The notes beneath the pieces were generated by a model. The model worked only from the letters and a program-made list of their open reading frames with translations. It had not been told where the DNA came from and did not search any database. A DNA stretch of 64,000 bases from Veillonella ratti (GTDB lineage: Bacteria; Bacillota; Negativicutes; Veillonellales; Veillonellaceae): the NCBI RefSeq assembly GCF_003992115.1, contig NZ_RQUX01000010.1:16110-80109 (forward strand), given 5' to 3'. Positions 19,862 to 26,493 of this stretch are shown in pieces (position 1 is the first letter of the stretch; every line of letters starts with the position of its first letter). A program made the position numbers and the translations under genes.

Positions 19862-20260
19862 ATGACAATAAAAGAAGTTGCTGAAAAGTTTGATATTACA
19901 ACGGATACCCTTCGTTATTATGAACGCATCGGTTTGATTCCAAGCGTGCCGCGTACGGCATCAGGCATCCGCGATTTTGACGAAGTAACCATCAAGTGGG
20001 TTGAATTTGCCCTTTGCTTTAAAAAAGCAGGCGTACCTTTGGAAGGTATCGTGGAATATGTAAAACTTGCCTTGCAAGGTACCGGCACCGAACCGGCTCG
20101 CCGTGAAATCCTCGTGGAAACACGGGATAACTTGCTTGAAAAATTAGAAGAAATTCAAAATTGCTTGGAACTTTTGAATCATAAGATTGATGTTGTGTAT
20201 AAAGACTGCGGTTCATATACACAACAATTGGTGGAAGATTGGAAAAAGAGTCAGCAATAA
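19862..20260 (+). CDS. MerR family regulator, AdhR/NmlR-like
   Basis: A 132-aa transcription regulator: N-terminal winged helix (MTIKEVAEKFDITTDTLRYY), central FKKAGVPLEGIVEYVKLA, and a C-terminal dimer coiled coil (about residues 80-118). Cys52 in FALCFKKAG corresponds to the single conserved Cys of the AdhR/NmlR branch, which responds to aldehydes or nitrosative stress. AAGGAGATG precedes the ATG. No target operon lies downstream; its own promoter has the 19-bp MerR spacing, so autoregulation is likely, with other targets elsewhere. Its stop codon sits at the edge of a 200-bp quasi-palindrome. Confidence 0.88.
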   Translation: MTIKEVAEKFDITTDTLRYYERIGLIPSVPRTASGIRDFDEVTIKWVEFALCFKKAGVPLEGIVEYVKLALQGTGTEPARREILVETRDNLLEKLEEIQNCLELLNHKIDVVYKDCGSYTQQLVEDWKKSQQ

Positions 20261-20459
20261 AATATTCTCGCGCAGCTCTTCGCTAACATGTTGTAAAAGC
20301 ATTTAGTAAGAGCGAAGCAAAAAAGACTTCCCCTCGTAGTGCGATCGTTTCACGCTAAAGCACTACTCCGGGGAAGTCTTTTTTTGCTTTGTGCTCATAG
20401 AGCAAATGGCGTTTCTACAACATGTTAGCTGCAGAGATATACTGCGAAGAGAATGTTTT
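20259..20459. repeat. quasi-palindrome A abutting the merR stop
   Basis: About 200 bp of nested inverted repeats. Outermost, AAAATATTCTCGCGCAG (20259-20275) pairs imperfectly with CTGCGAAGAGAATGTTTT (20442-20459). Inside it GCTAACATGTTGTA (20282-20295) pairs perfectly with TACAACATGTTAGC (20416-20429), and the central hairpin at 20315-20389 forms the tip. The left arm begins at the merR stop codon. It could be a folded RNA, a small non-autonomous mobile element, or a product of replication template switching. Confidence 0.8.
20315..20389 (+). repeat. hairpin element A with conserved 36-nt centre
   Basis: Arms AAGCAAAAAAGACTTCCCC (20315-20333) and its complement at 20370-20389 (one extra T) flank a 36-nt centre at 20334-20369. 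Inside the centre GTAGTGC pairs with GCACTAC around the 17-nt loop GATCGTTTCACGCTAAA. The A-tract and T-tract on the arms make it a potential terminator in both directions. The centre recurs at 22176-22211 and 22442-22477 on the other strand. Confidence 0.9.
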
Positions 20460-20474
20460 GTTGCTGTAGGGAGT

Positions 20475-20545
20475 ATAAAAAATATGTCCTCTCGCACCGC
20501 TGGGTTGCAAGCAACAAGGCGATGCTCCGAGGACATATTTTTTAT
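20475..20545 (+). repeat. hairpin element B (diverged relative)
   Basis: Perfect 17-bp arms ATAAAAAATATGTCCTC (20475-20491) and its complement at 20529-20545 flank a 37-nt centre. The centre keeps the TCG...CTCC frame of elements A, D and E but has a different inner stem: GCA.CGC / GCG.TGC, topped by GTTGC-AA-GCAAC. T-rich arms allow bidirectional termination between merR and hxlR. Confidence 0.85.
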
Positions 20546-20630
20546 TTGCGGAACTAACATCTCAATTCAAAGCATGGGGGGATATTGCAAGTGTATGATT
20601 AAGAACAAACTTACTTTGAGGAGATCTTTT

Positions 20631-21002
20631 TTATGGTCTGAGGCCGTCATCTTCGGGAGCGGTGACTTCTACGGTTTCACCGGCGGCACGACGTGCTTCT
20701 ATCAGTTCGGCACCCCAGTCTGACATTTCGCCTAAAATGCGGCGTAGGCTTTGACCGCGTTCGCTCAAGCTGTATTCTACACGCGGTGGGACTTCGTTAT
20801 ATACAGTGCGGGTGATAATGCCCGCATCTTCCAATTCGCGAAGTTGGAGGGTGAGCACACGTTGCGAAATGTTTGGCATTAAGCGTTTTAATTCGCCGGT
20901 GCGCAAGGTGCCGTGACCTAAATGGCAGAGAATAGATACTTTCCATTTGCCGGTAAGAGCTTCTAACGTAGCCTCAATGGCTAAATGATATAAGTTTCGC
21001 AA
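20631..21002 (-). CDS. HxlR family transcription regulator
   Basis: Winged-helix regulator of 123 aa with the HxlR signature: ALTGKWKVSILCHLGHGTLR near residues 14-33, then NISQRVLTLQLRELEDAGII near residues 42-61. The start is taken as TTG at 21002-21000 because GGAGGTG lies ten bases upstream; frames opening earlier would place this ribosome site inside the gene. It is transcribed divergently from the flavin reductase gene 265 bp away, which it probably regulates, as HxlR proteins often control adjacent redox genes in response to quinones or aldehydes. Confidence 0.9.
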   Translation of the reverse strand: MRNLYHLAIEATLEALTGKWKVSILCHLGHGTLRTGELKRLMPNISQRVLTLQLRELEDAGIITRTVYNEVPPRVEYSLSERGQSLRRILGEMSDWGAELIEARRAAGETVEVTAPEDDGLRP

Positions 21003-21267
21003 AAAATTTTCACCTCCAAAACATTGAATATAGTTAAATTGTAACATTTATGTTCCTATAGTACAAAAAAGTGCTGTCTTTTCAAAGTTGTTAAAGTTTT
21101 TTATAATAAAAGTGCTTACAAGTCACAAATACTTATCGAGAAATTTATGGTAATTTTCTTTTTTACAAAAGACTAAATCGTGACGATGATAGGTTCGCTA
21201 TTGATGAATGAAGTTTAGTTTTGAAAATAGTTAAAGTAGCAATTTAAGGTAGAAAGGAAGATAAATA

Positions 21268-21783
21268 ATGAAAGAAATTCAAGTAAAAGATTTACAATTG
21301 AATCCTATGACACTTATTTCTGATGGTTGGATGTTGATTACGGCCGGCAACGAACAAAACGGTTTTAATACGATGACCGCCAGCTGGGGGCATTTAGGCG
21401 CTATTTGGGGAACCAATAAGGGCTTACCTACGGCGACGGTGTATATTCGTCCGCAACGCTATACTAAAGAGTTTGTTGATCGTGAAGCGGAATTTACTTT
21501 GTCCTTCTTTAGTAACGACTATAAACGCCAATTGGCATATTTGGGGACACATTCCGGCCGCGATGAAGATAAAGTGGCAAAAATGGGCTTAACACCTGAG
21601 TTCGTGGATAATACCACTTACTTCAAAGAAGCCGATTTGGTGCTGGTTTGCCGTAAAATCTATAAAGCACCACTTGTTGAGGAAGGTTTTCTTGATACAA
21701 AACTAATTACCGAAAACTATCCGGAAAAAGACTTCCATACCATGTACATAGGAGAAATTAAAAAAGTGCTGGTGCGCGAATAA
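21268..21783 (+). CDS. flavin reductase-like domain protein
   Basis: A 171-aa FMN-binding split-barrel protein of the flavin reductase-like family. The N-terminal segment MTLISDGWMLITAGNEQNGFNTMTASWGHLG near residues 13-43 matches the flavin-binding part of the fold, and YIRPQRYTKEFVDREAEFTLSFF the following strand region. It likely reduces flavins or quinones; the substrate is unknown. AGAAAGGAAG precedes the ATG. The divergent hxlR suggests inducible expression. The TAA stop begins the left arm of palindrome C. Confidence 0.85.
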   Translation: MKEIQVKDLQLNPMTLISDGWMLITAGNEQNGFNTMTASWGHLGAIWGTNKGLPTATVYIRPQRYTKEFVDREAEFTLSFFSNDYKRQLAYLGTHSGRDEDKVAKMGLTPEFVDNTTYFKEADLVLVCRKIYKAPLVEEGFLDTKLITENYPEKDFHTMYIGEIKKVLVRE

Positions 21784-22011
21784 TAACTCGCCTTTACGCT
21801 ATGTATTTTAGGAGATGTTTTAGGGCAATCCGATAACTTAATATATATTAAGTAAATGCCACATACCTTCCTTGGACCCTGGCTACACGTAGCAAAAGGG
21901 ATCCTTCAGAAGGTATGTGGCATTTTTATTACATTATGTGCGAGTAAGTCAAATTCGGATTACCCTAAAACACTACCGAGAAATACCACGGCGACTAAAG
22001 GCGAGTTATTA
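21781..22011. repeat. quasi-palindrome C starting at the flavin reductase stop codon
   Basis: 231 bp of nested inverted repeats: TAATAACTCGCCTTTA (21781-21796) pairs perfectly with 21996-22011, and TTTTAGGGCAATCCG (21818-21832) pairs with 21956-21970 with one mismatch. The tip is the hairpin at 21854-21925. A separate perfect 18-bp palindrome, ACTTAATATATATTAAGT, lies at 21836-21853. The left arm includes the stop codon of the upstream gene, as in palindrome A. Confidence 0.85.
21854..21925 (+). repeat. hairpin element C
   Basis: Perfect 17-bp arms AAATGCCACATACCTTC (21854-21870) and complement (21909-21925), with T-runs following. The 38-nt centre folds further: GGACCCT / AGGGATCC with one bulge, then GCTAC-AC-GTAGC. 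The upper part (ACCCTGG...CAAAAGGGAT) resembles element B (ACCGCTGG...CAAGGCGAT), so B and C form a subgroup. Confidence 0.8.
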
Positions 22012-22121
22012 TAATATGCGTACCAAGCCCTGTTTTGAAAAGGGGAGGAGGGAAAATTAGATTGAATTAAAGCTTGTTGTTTATTAACTGAAAAATGATG
22101 AAACGATTAGCAAATAATAAT

Positions 22122-22252
22122 AGATAAGTAATCTGATTTGAAACGATACATCCCCACTGGAAAAAAGATTTCCTCGGAGCAGTGCTTTAGCGTGAAACGA
22201 TCGCACTGCGAGAGGAAACCTTTTTTCTCTCCCTCCCCCAAGTTGATTACTT
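22122..22252. repeat. hairpin element D and its outer arms
   Basis: The hairpin itself is 22159-22229: GGAAAAAAGATTTCCTC pairs with GAGGAAACCTTTTTTC with one mismatch. The 36-nt centre at 22176-22211 is the reverse complement of element A's centre except for two positions, which form a compensatory T-A to C-G change. Short outer arms AAGTAATC (near 22125) and GATTACTT (22245-22252) enclose it. The right outer arm is also the left end of palindrome E. Confidence 0.85.
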
Positions 22253-22651
22253 GAAGGTTTTGCAGGAGCTCTACATAGGAAGCCGCCATACCTTCAGAGG
22301 ATTGCTGTTTGCTGTTAAAAATTTGGCGTGTTTTGCGCTAAATCAGAAAGTTTATAGAGGCCCCATGCCTTCTGGTGTATAGGTTTTTCAGCGCGATGTT
22401 GTAAATTGAGATGATGTAAACATAATAAAAAAGATGTCCTCGGAGGAGTGCTTTAGCGTGAAACGATCGCACTACGAGAGGACATCTTTTTTATTTTGTA
22501 TATCTTTTATTACATACCACGGGAAGGCAAGCAAGGCATGGGCCTTTTCTGTTTTTTGCTATTAAGAGCACGCCAAAATTTTAACAGCGCGCAAGCACTG
22601 TCGGTAGGCGGCTTCCTACTTGAGCTCCTTCAACAAAACCTTCAAGTAATC
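22245..22651. repeat. 407-bp quasi-palindrome E reaching into the 3' end of pepD
   Basis: Several matched arm segments: GATTACTTGAAGGTTTTG...GAGCTC (22245-22271) with 22622-22651; TAGGAAGCCGCC (22276-22287) with 22607-22618; GTTAAAAATTTGGCGTG (22314-22330) with 22569-22585; AGGCCCCATGCCTT (22358-22371) with 22533-22545. The right arm includes the last ~11 codons and the stop of pepD, so an inverted copy of that gene end lies on the other side, one codon shorter. The tip is hairpin element E. Confidence 0.85.
22424..22495 (-). repeat. hairpin element E with conserved 36-nt centre
   Basis: Perfect 18-bp arms AATAAAAAAGATGTCCTC (22424-22441) and complement (22478-22495). The 36-nt centre (22442-22477) matches the reverse complement of element A's centre except at one position, which leaves one unpaired position in the inner stem. 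A-tract and T-tract arms allow termination in either direction between the convergent flavin reductase and pepD genes. Confidence 0.9.
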
Positions 22652-24052
22652 ATAAATATGCTCTACTGATGGCAAGTGCAATCGTTCTTGCGGTGTATGG
22701 GCATGGGTAATGGTTGGCCCGAAGCTGATCATCTGGGTATTAGGCATAACGGCTTTCAAAAGACCACATTCAAGACCGGCATGGATAGCGGTTACTTTAG
22801 GTTTTTGACCGGTTACTTTTTCATAAAGAGCAATGGCTTGTTCTTCTAAAGCACTACCCGGTTCATATTCCCAAGCCGGATAGGAGCCGGCAATTTTAGA
22901 TGGCAGACCCAAGGTGGAAGCTAAGAGATGGATTTTCTTGGTTAAGAAGTCCATGGAGCTTTCGGAGAGGCTGCGAATAGAAATCAACAGGTGAATGGTG
23001 TGTTCCGTTTCTTCCACGATGGCGATGTTGTTACTTGTTTCAACAAGGCCTTCCAAGGAATGGTTCATGGCAAACACACCGTTTGGTGCGAGGTATAAGA
23101 AGGTAAGTAAGGATTCAGCCGTGTCACCGCCGTATACGGTATCAGGTAATTCAGCATCGCTTACGAGGATATTGATTTTTTCATCCTGTGGTGTAAATTC
23201 ACTGCGATAAGCTTTCATTTTTGCTTGAATCCAAGTGGTTACCGGTTTAACATCCGCTTCTTTTACGAGGATAGTGGCAGAACCTACGCGAGGGATGGCA
23301 TTGTGTTTAGTGCCGCCCGTGAAGGAAGCTAATTGGTAATTATATTGAGCCGCTAATTCATATAAGAGACGGCCGAGAATTTGGTTGCCGTTGGCTCTTT
23401 CTTTGTGAATTTCAATACCGGAGTGGCCACCCAAGAAGCCGTCTAAGGTTAACTTCAAGCCGTGTGTGAATTGGGAGTCGCGATTATCGCGAAGGCGTGG
23501 AATTTCAACGTCCACACGGCACCCGCCGGCGCAACTTACTACGAATTCACCTTCTACTTCGGTGTCGATATTAAGGAGGTATTGACCGTGAGTTTGACCT
23601 TCTTTAACAGCCAAAGCACCGTCCATACCGGTTTCTTCGCTTGTTGTAAAAAGACATTCCAACGGACCGTGTTCGATTTCGTCGGAATCGAGTACAGCAA
23701 GACTCATGGCAACGGCGATACCGTTGTCGGCGCCCAAGGTTGTTTCGTTGGCATGGAGCCATTCGCCGTCAATAATATGTTCAATCGGATCGGTTAAGAA
23801 ATCGTGGGTTGAAGCGTCACTTTTTTCACAAACCATATCCATATGACCTTGCAAAATGATGCTGGGGCGGTTTTCATAACCCGGTGTAGCCGCTTTGCGA
23901 ATAAGTACGTTATTGGCACTGTCCTGTTCAACTTCCAAATTACGTGCTTTGGCGAACGCAACGAGCCAGTCGCTGACAGCTTTTTCATTACCGGAACCAC
24001 GTGGAATTTGATTCATTGCTTTAAAAAACTCTAATACTTTTTGTGCACTCAT
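22616..24052 (-). CDS. pepD: aminoacyl-histidine dipeptidase (PepD, M20 family)
   Basis: Zinc-dependent cytosolic dipeptidase of 478 aa with broad specificity including Xaa-His dipeptides. Metal and catalytic motifs are visible: LQGHMDMVCEKS near residues 67-78 (His metal ligand and Asp), LGADNGIAV near 116-124, and TSEETGMDGA near 150-159 (catalytic and metal Glu pair). GGGGTG lies before the ATG. The 3' end (DYLKVLLKELK plus stop) is contained in the right arm of a long palindrome, and an inverted copy of these codons lies at 22245-22287. Confidence 0.94.
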   Translation of the reverse strand: MSAQKVLEFFKAMNQIPRGSGNEKAVSDWLVAFAKARNLEVEQDSANNVLIRKAATPGYENRPSIILQGHMDMVCEKSDASTHDFLTDPIEHIIDGEWLHANETTLGADNGIAVAMSLAVLDSDEIEHGPLECLFTTSEETGMDGALAVKEGQTHGQYLLNIDTEVEGEFVVSCAGGCRVDVEIPRLRDNRDSQFTHGLKLTLDGFLGGHSGIEIHKERANGNQILGRLLYELAAQYNYQLASFTGGTKHNAIPRVGSATILVKEADVKPVTTWIQAKMKAYRSEFTPQDEKINILVSDAELPDTVYGGDTAESLLTFLYLAPNGVFAMNHSLEGLVETSNNIAIVEETEHTIHLLISIRSLSESSMDFLTKKIHLLASTLGLPSKIAGSYPAWEYEPGSALEEQAIALYEKVTGQKPKVTAIHAGLECGLLKAVMPNTQMISFGPTITHAHTPQERLHLPSVEHIYDYLKVLLKELK

Positions 24053-24230
24053 AAATACACCCCATTTACTAAATATTGTTTAAGATTGTATACAAATGTA
24101 TACGAAGAAAAAACTACAACTTTATAGTAACACATTTATGTTGATTTGTAACAAAAATATTCTTAACTATATAGTATAGAAATTAGAATTCATGATGAAA
24201 TGTCATTAAAAAAGTTGTACACTGAAATTA

Positions 24231-24258
24231 TTGACACATCGATTTTTATAGATAAAAT
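24231..24258 (+). promoter_or_regulatory. promoter upstream of the asparaginase gene
   Basis: TTGACA (24231-24236), 16-bp spacer, TAAAAT (24253-24258). A second TATAAT at 24295-24300 is closer to the gene. The 286-bp gap also holds the pepD promoter on the other strand, which I could not place with confidence. Confidence 0.6.
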
Positions 24259-24338
24259 TACCCCTTTGCATAGCCAGTGAAAGGAATTCTTTGTTATAAT
24301 AATATTGTAAAAACCTTGAATTAAGAGGAGGGTATGCT

Positions 24339-25322
24339 ATGGCATATACTAAAAAAATTGTTGTTATCGGTACGGGCGGCACTATTGCGGGACAAAGTGG
24401 TTCGGCCGAAGACTTGACGGCTTATCAGGCAGGGGAACTTACCATTGACGAAGTGCTGGCTATCGTGCCGGGCGTTGAAAATTATGGCCCTTTTGAAAGT
24501 AAACAACTCTGTAATATTGACAGTTCAGATATGATGATGGCTATATGGATGGAGCTTGCCCGGACGGTTCAAGCTGCGGTGGATCGTGAGGATGTAGCGG
24601 CGGTAGTCATTACGCATGGCACCGATACAATGGAAGAAGGTTCCTATTTCTTGCAGTTGACGGTGCAAACGAATAAACCAATTGTCATGGTAGGGGCTAT
24701 GCGCCCGGCCTCCGCTATCAGCGCGGACGGACCGCTCAATTTATTACAGGCTATGCAAATAGCCCGTTCCCCTGAGGCGGTAGGTAAAGGGGTGCTCGTT
24801 ACTTTGAACGGTACGATTAACTGTGCCCGCGAAGTGGTTAAACAACATACAACCGGTTCCGATGCGTTCGGCAATGACTTTTTCGGTCATATCGGATTTG
24901 TGCAAGACGGCATAGCTCGTTTTTACTATGAATCCTTGCGTAAACATACGGCGGCCAGTGAATTTGCACCGCTTACGGCAAAAGAATTGCCTACGGTGGC
25001 GCTTGTTTATTTGTATGGTGGTATTGATTCCAATGTATTACACTCCGTATTACAAACAAAGCCCCATGGCTTAGTACTCGCAGGGCTTGGGCATGGTATT
25101 TTGCCGGAACGTATCCGTCAGTTGGTTGAAAATCTTGATATTCCGGTGGTTCGTTCTTCGCGCACCGGTAGCGGAATGGTATCGGCTATGCCGAATGACA
25201 GCCGCCACGGCTTCATCGTTAGTGATACCTTGGCTCCTTCGAAAGCACGCATTTTATTGACCTTAGGTTTGACTAAGACGAAGGATAGAGCCGCTTTGCA
25301 GGAATATTTTTACGAATATTAG
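24339..25322 (+). CDS. L-asparaginase
   Basis: Hydrolyses asparagine to aspartate and ammonia; 327 aa. Both catalytic threonine motifs are present: GTGGTIAG near residues 12-19 and VITHGTDTMEEGSYF near residues 89-103. The pair SADGPLNLLQAMQ and YLYGGIDSN completes the family pattern. No signal peptide is visible (MAYTKKIVVIGTGGTIAG starts straight into the first strand), which suggests a cytoplasmic enzyme. GAGGAGGG precedes the ATG. It is convergent with the cbiZ-like gene. Confidence 0.94.
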   Translation: MAYTKKIVVIGTGGTIAGQSGSAEDLTAYQAGELTIDEVLAIVPGVENYGPFESKQLCNIDSSDMMMAIWMELARTVQAAVDREDVAAVVITHGTDTMEEGSYFLQLTVQTNKPIVMVGAMRPASAISADGPLNLLQAMQIARSPEAVGKGVLVTLNGTINCAREVVKQHTTGSDAFGNDFFGHIGFVQDGIARFYYESLRKHTAASEFAPLTAKELPTVALVYLYGGIDSNVLHSVLQTKPHGLVLAGLGHGILPERIRQLVENLDIPVVRSSRTGSGMVSAMPNDSRHGFIVSDTLAPSKARILLTLGLTKTKDRAALQEYFYEY

Positions 25323-25372
25323 TACAAGTAACAGTGTAAGCAGCAGTGTAAGTAGCTTAGATTTTGGCATAC

Positions 25373-25415
25373 AAAAACGTGCTATCTTAAGCCATGGTAT
25401 TTCTTAAGATAGCAC
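25373..25415 (-). terminator. terminator of the cbiZ-like gene (may also serve the asparaginase gene)
   Basis: Perfect 13-bp arms GTGCTATCTTAAG (25379-25391) and complement (25403-25415). On the minus strand the hairpin is followed by GTTTTTG, giving a U-run for the leftward transcript; the rightward transcript lacks a good U-run. Confidence 0.75.
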
Positions 25416-25476
25416 ACATATAGTAGGTTAGAGGATGTTAGAGTAGGTTAGAGTAGCTAGGAGAGCGTTGGCTTGT

Positions 25477-26271
25477 TTAGGCCTCAGTCTCAGCTTGTTC
25501 CTTTTCATAGGCCGCTTTAGCTTTTTCATAGGCTACTTTTCGCTGAATGTTTTCAAAAGCCCGTTTCATAGCGAGACGAACGCATTTGGCTAAGGTGTCG
25601 CCGAATAGGGAATAGGTACCGCTATCGGTTAATATCTCTCCATTCGTATCGATGGTGAGGACCACGCCGTCGGTGGCTGTACCGGTGGCGTAGGCACCGC
25701 TTATAAGGCTGTGAATTTCTTCTTCCCGAAAGGCTGCGCATTTAGCTTCCGTTACGGTGATTAAGGCTTTGGTTAAGGCCCCGTCGGTTAAGGCCTTATT
25801 GGTAAAAATTAAGAGATTGATTGTCCCGGGCTGGCGGAATTTACCGTCCTTTTCTTCATAGTAATAACCGTCGCCGGCGCAATGAGCGGTCGCTTCAAAA
25901 CCGCCGGTCGCAATGGTTTCTACAATGACATCACCGGCCGTTACTTTGGCATACGCATGAAACTCCATGGTCGCGCTGGTAATGAGACCGGTGCAGAAGT
26001 TTAAGGGATAATCTTCCTGCTCGAATTCAGCGCTCAAATAACCGGCCGCGGAACCACCGGGTAATTCCTTTTCCGTTTCTACAAAAAACGGCAGGTTTTG
26101 ATTGCGGATAGCCATGATGTGATGGAGACCGCCGTTCAAAGGACCGGTGCTCAAGCTGTAGCGCACATCGTCAAAGGCAACGACGATGGCTGTGTGGTGA
26201 AGCTTGACTTGACCGCCTACGGCTAATTCCGAAGGGGCCGTATATGGATTCTGTATAGTTGGTTTTGTCAT
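25477..26271 (-). CDS. adenosylcobinamide amidohydrolase-like protein (CbiZ family)
   Basis: A 264-aa CbiZ-family protein. CbiZ removes the aminopropanol arm of adenosylcobinamide so that salvaged corrinoids can re-enter cobalamin synthesis. Family features seen are LSTGPLNGGLHHI near residues 39-51, a central FCTGLITSATMEFHAY, and SGAYATGTATDGVVLTI near 191-207. The C-terminal ~35 residues are a charged Lys/Glu/Ala coiled coil not typical of the core domain. AGGAGTCAGTT precedes the ATG. No other cobalamin genes are adjacent, so the role is assigned from sequence only. Confidence 0.8.
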   Translation of the reverse strand: MTKPTIQNPYTAPSELAVGGQVKLHHTAIVVAFDDVRYSLSTGPLNGGLHHIMAIRNQNLPFFVETEKELPGGSAAGYLSAEFEQEDYPLNFCTGLITSATMEFHAYAKVTAGDVIVETIATGGFEATAHCAGDGYYYEEKDGKFRQPGTINLLIFTNKALTDGALTKALITVTEAKCAAFREEEIHSLISGAYATGTATDGVVLTIDTNGEILTDSGTYSLFGDTLAKCVRLAMKRAFENIQRKVAYEKAKAAYEKEQAETEA

Positions 26272-26493
26272 AACTGACTCCTGTTATTTTGATGTATATG
26301 ATATATTCTGTACTACAGTTATACTGTGGGTGATGTACCTGACATATTTTAGCCGATATATAAAGGGTATATCGACACATAGTGTTATCATATATGTTTT
26401 TTTATATTTTGTCATCCATTGTTTTTTTCAAAAAACACAATAAAACAAGTGGTAAAATGTTAGTTAATTATTAAAAGAAAGAGAGGCGTTTAT

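Noticed and set aside
20391..20723. 110-codon plus-strand open frame crossing elements A and B and into hxlR
   Set aside because: It runs through hairpin repeats and antisense to hxlR, has no ribosome site, and its composition is unlike a protein gene.
20259..22651. Integron attC sites or a CRISPR array
   Set aside because: attC sites keep their arms and vary their loops, the opposite of what is seen, and no integrase is near. Spacing and structure are wrong for CRISPR and there are no cas genes.
25423..25453. Short direct repeat GTAGGTTAGAG (two copies, 20 bp apart)
   Set aside because: Only two imperfect short copies in non-coding DNA; likely simple-sequence slippage.
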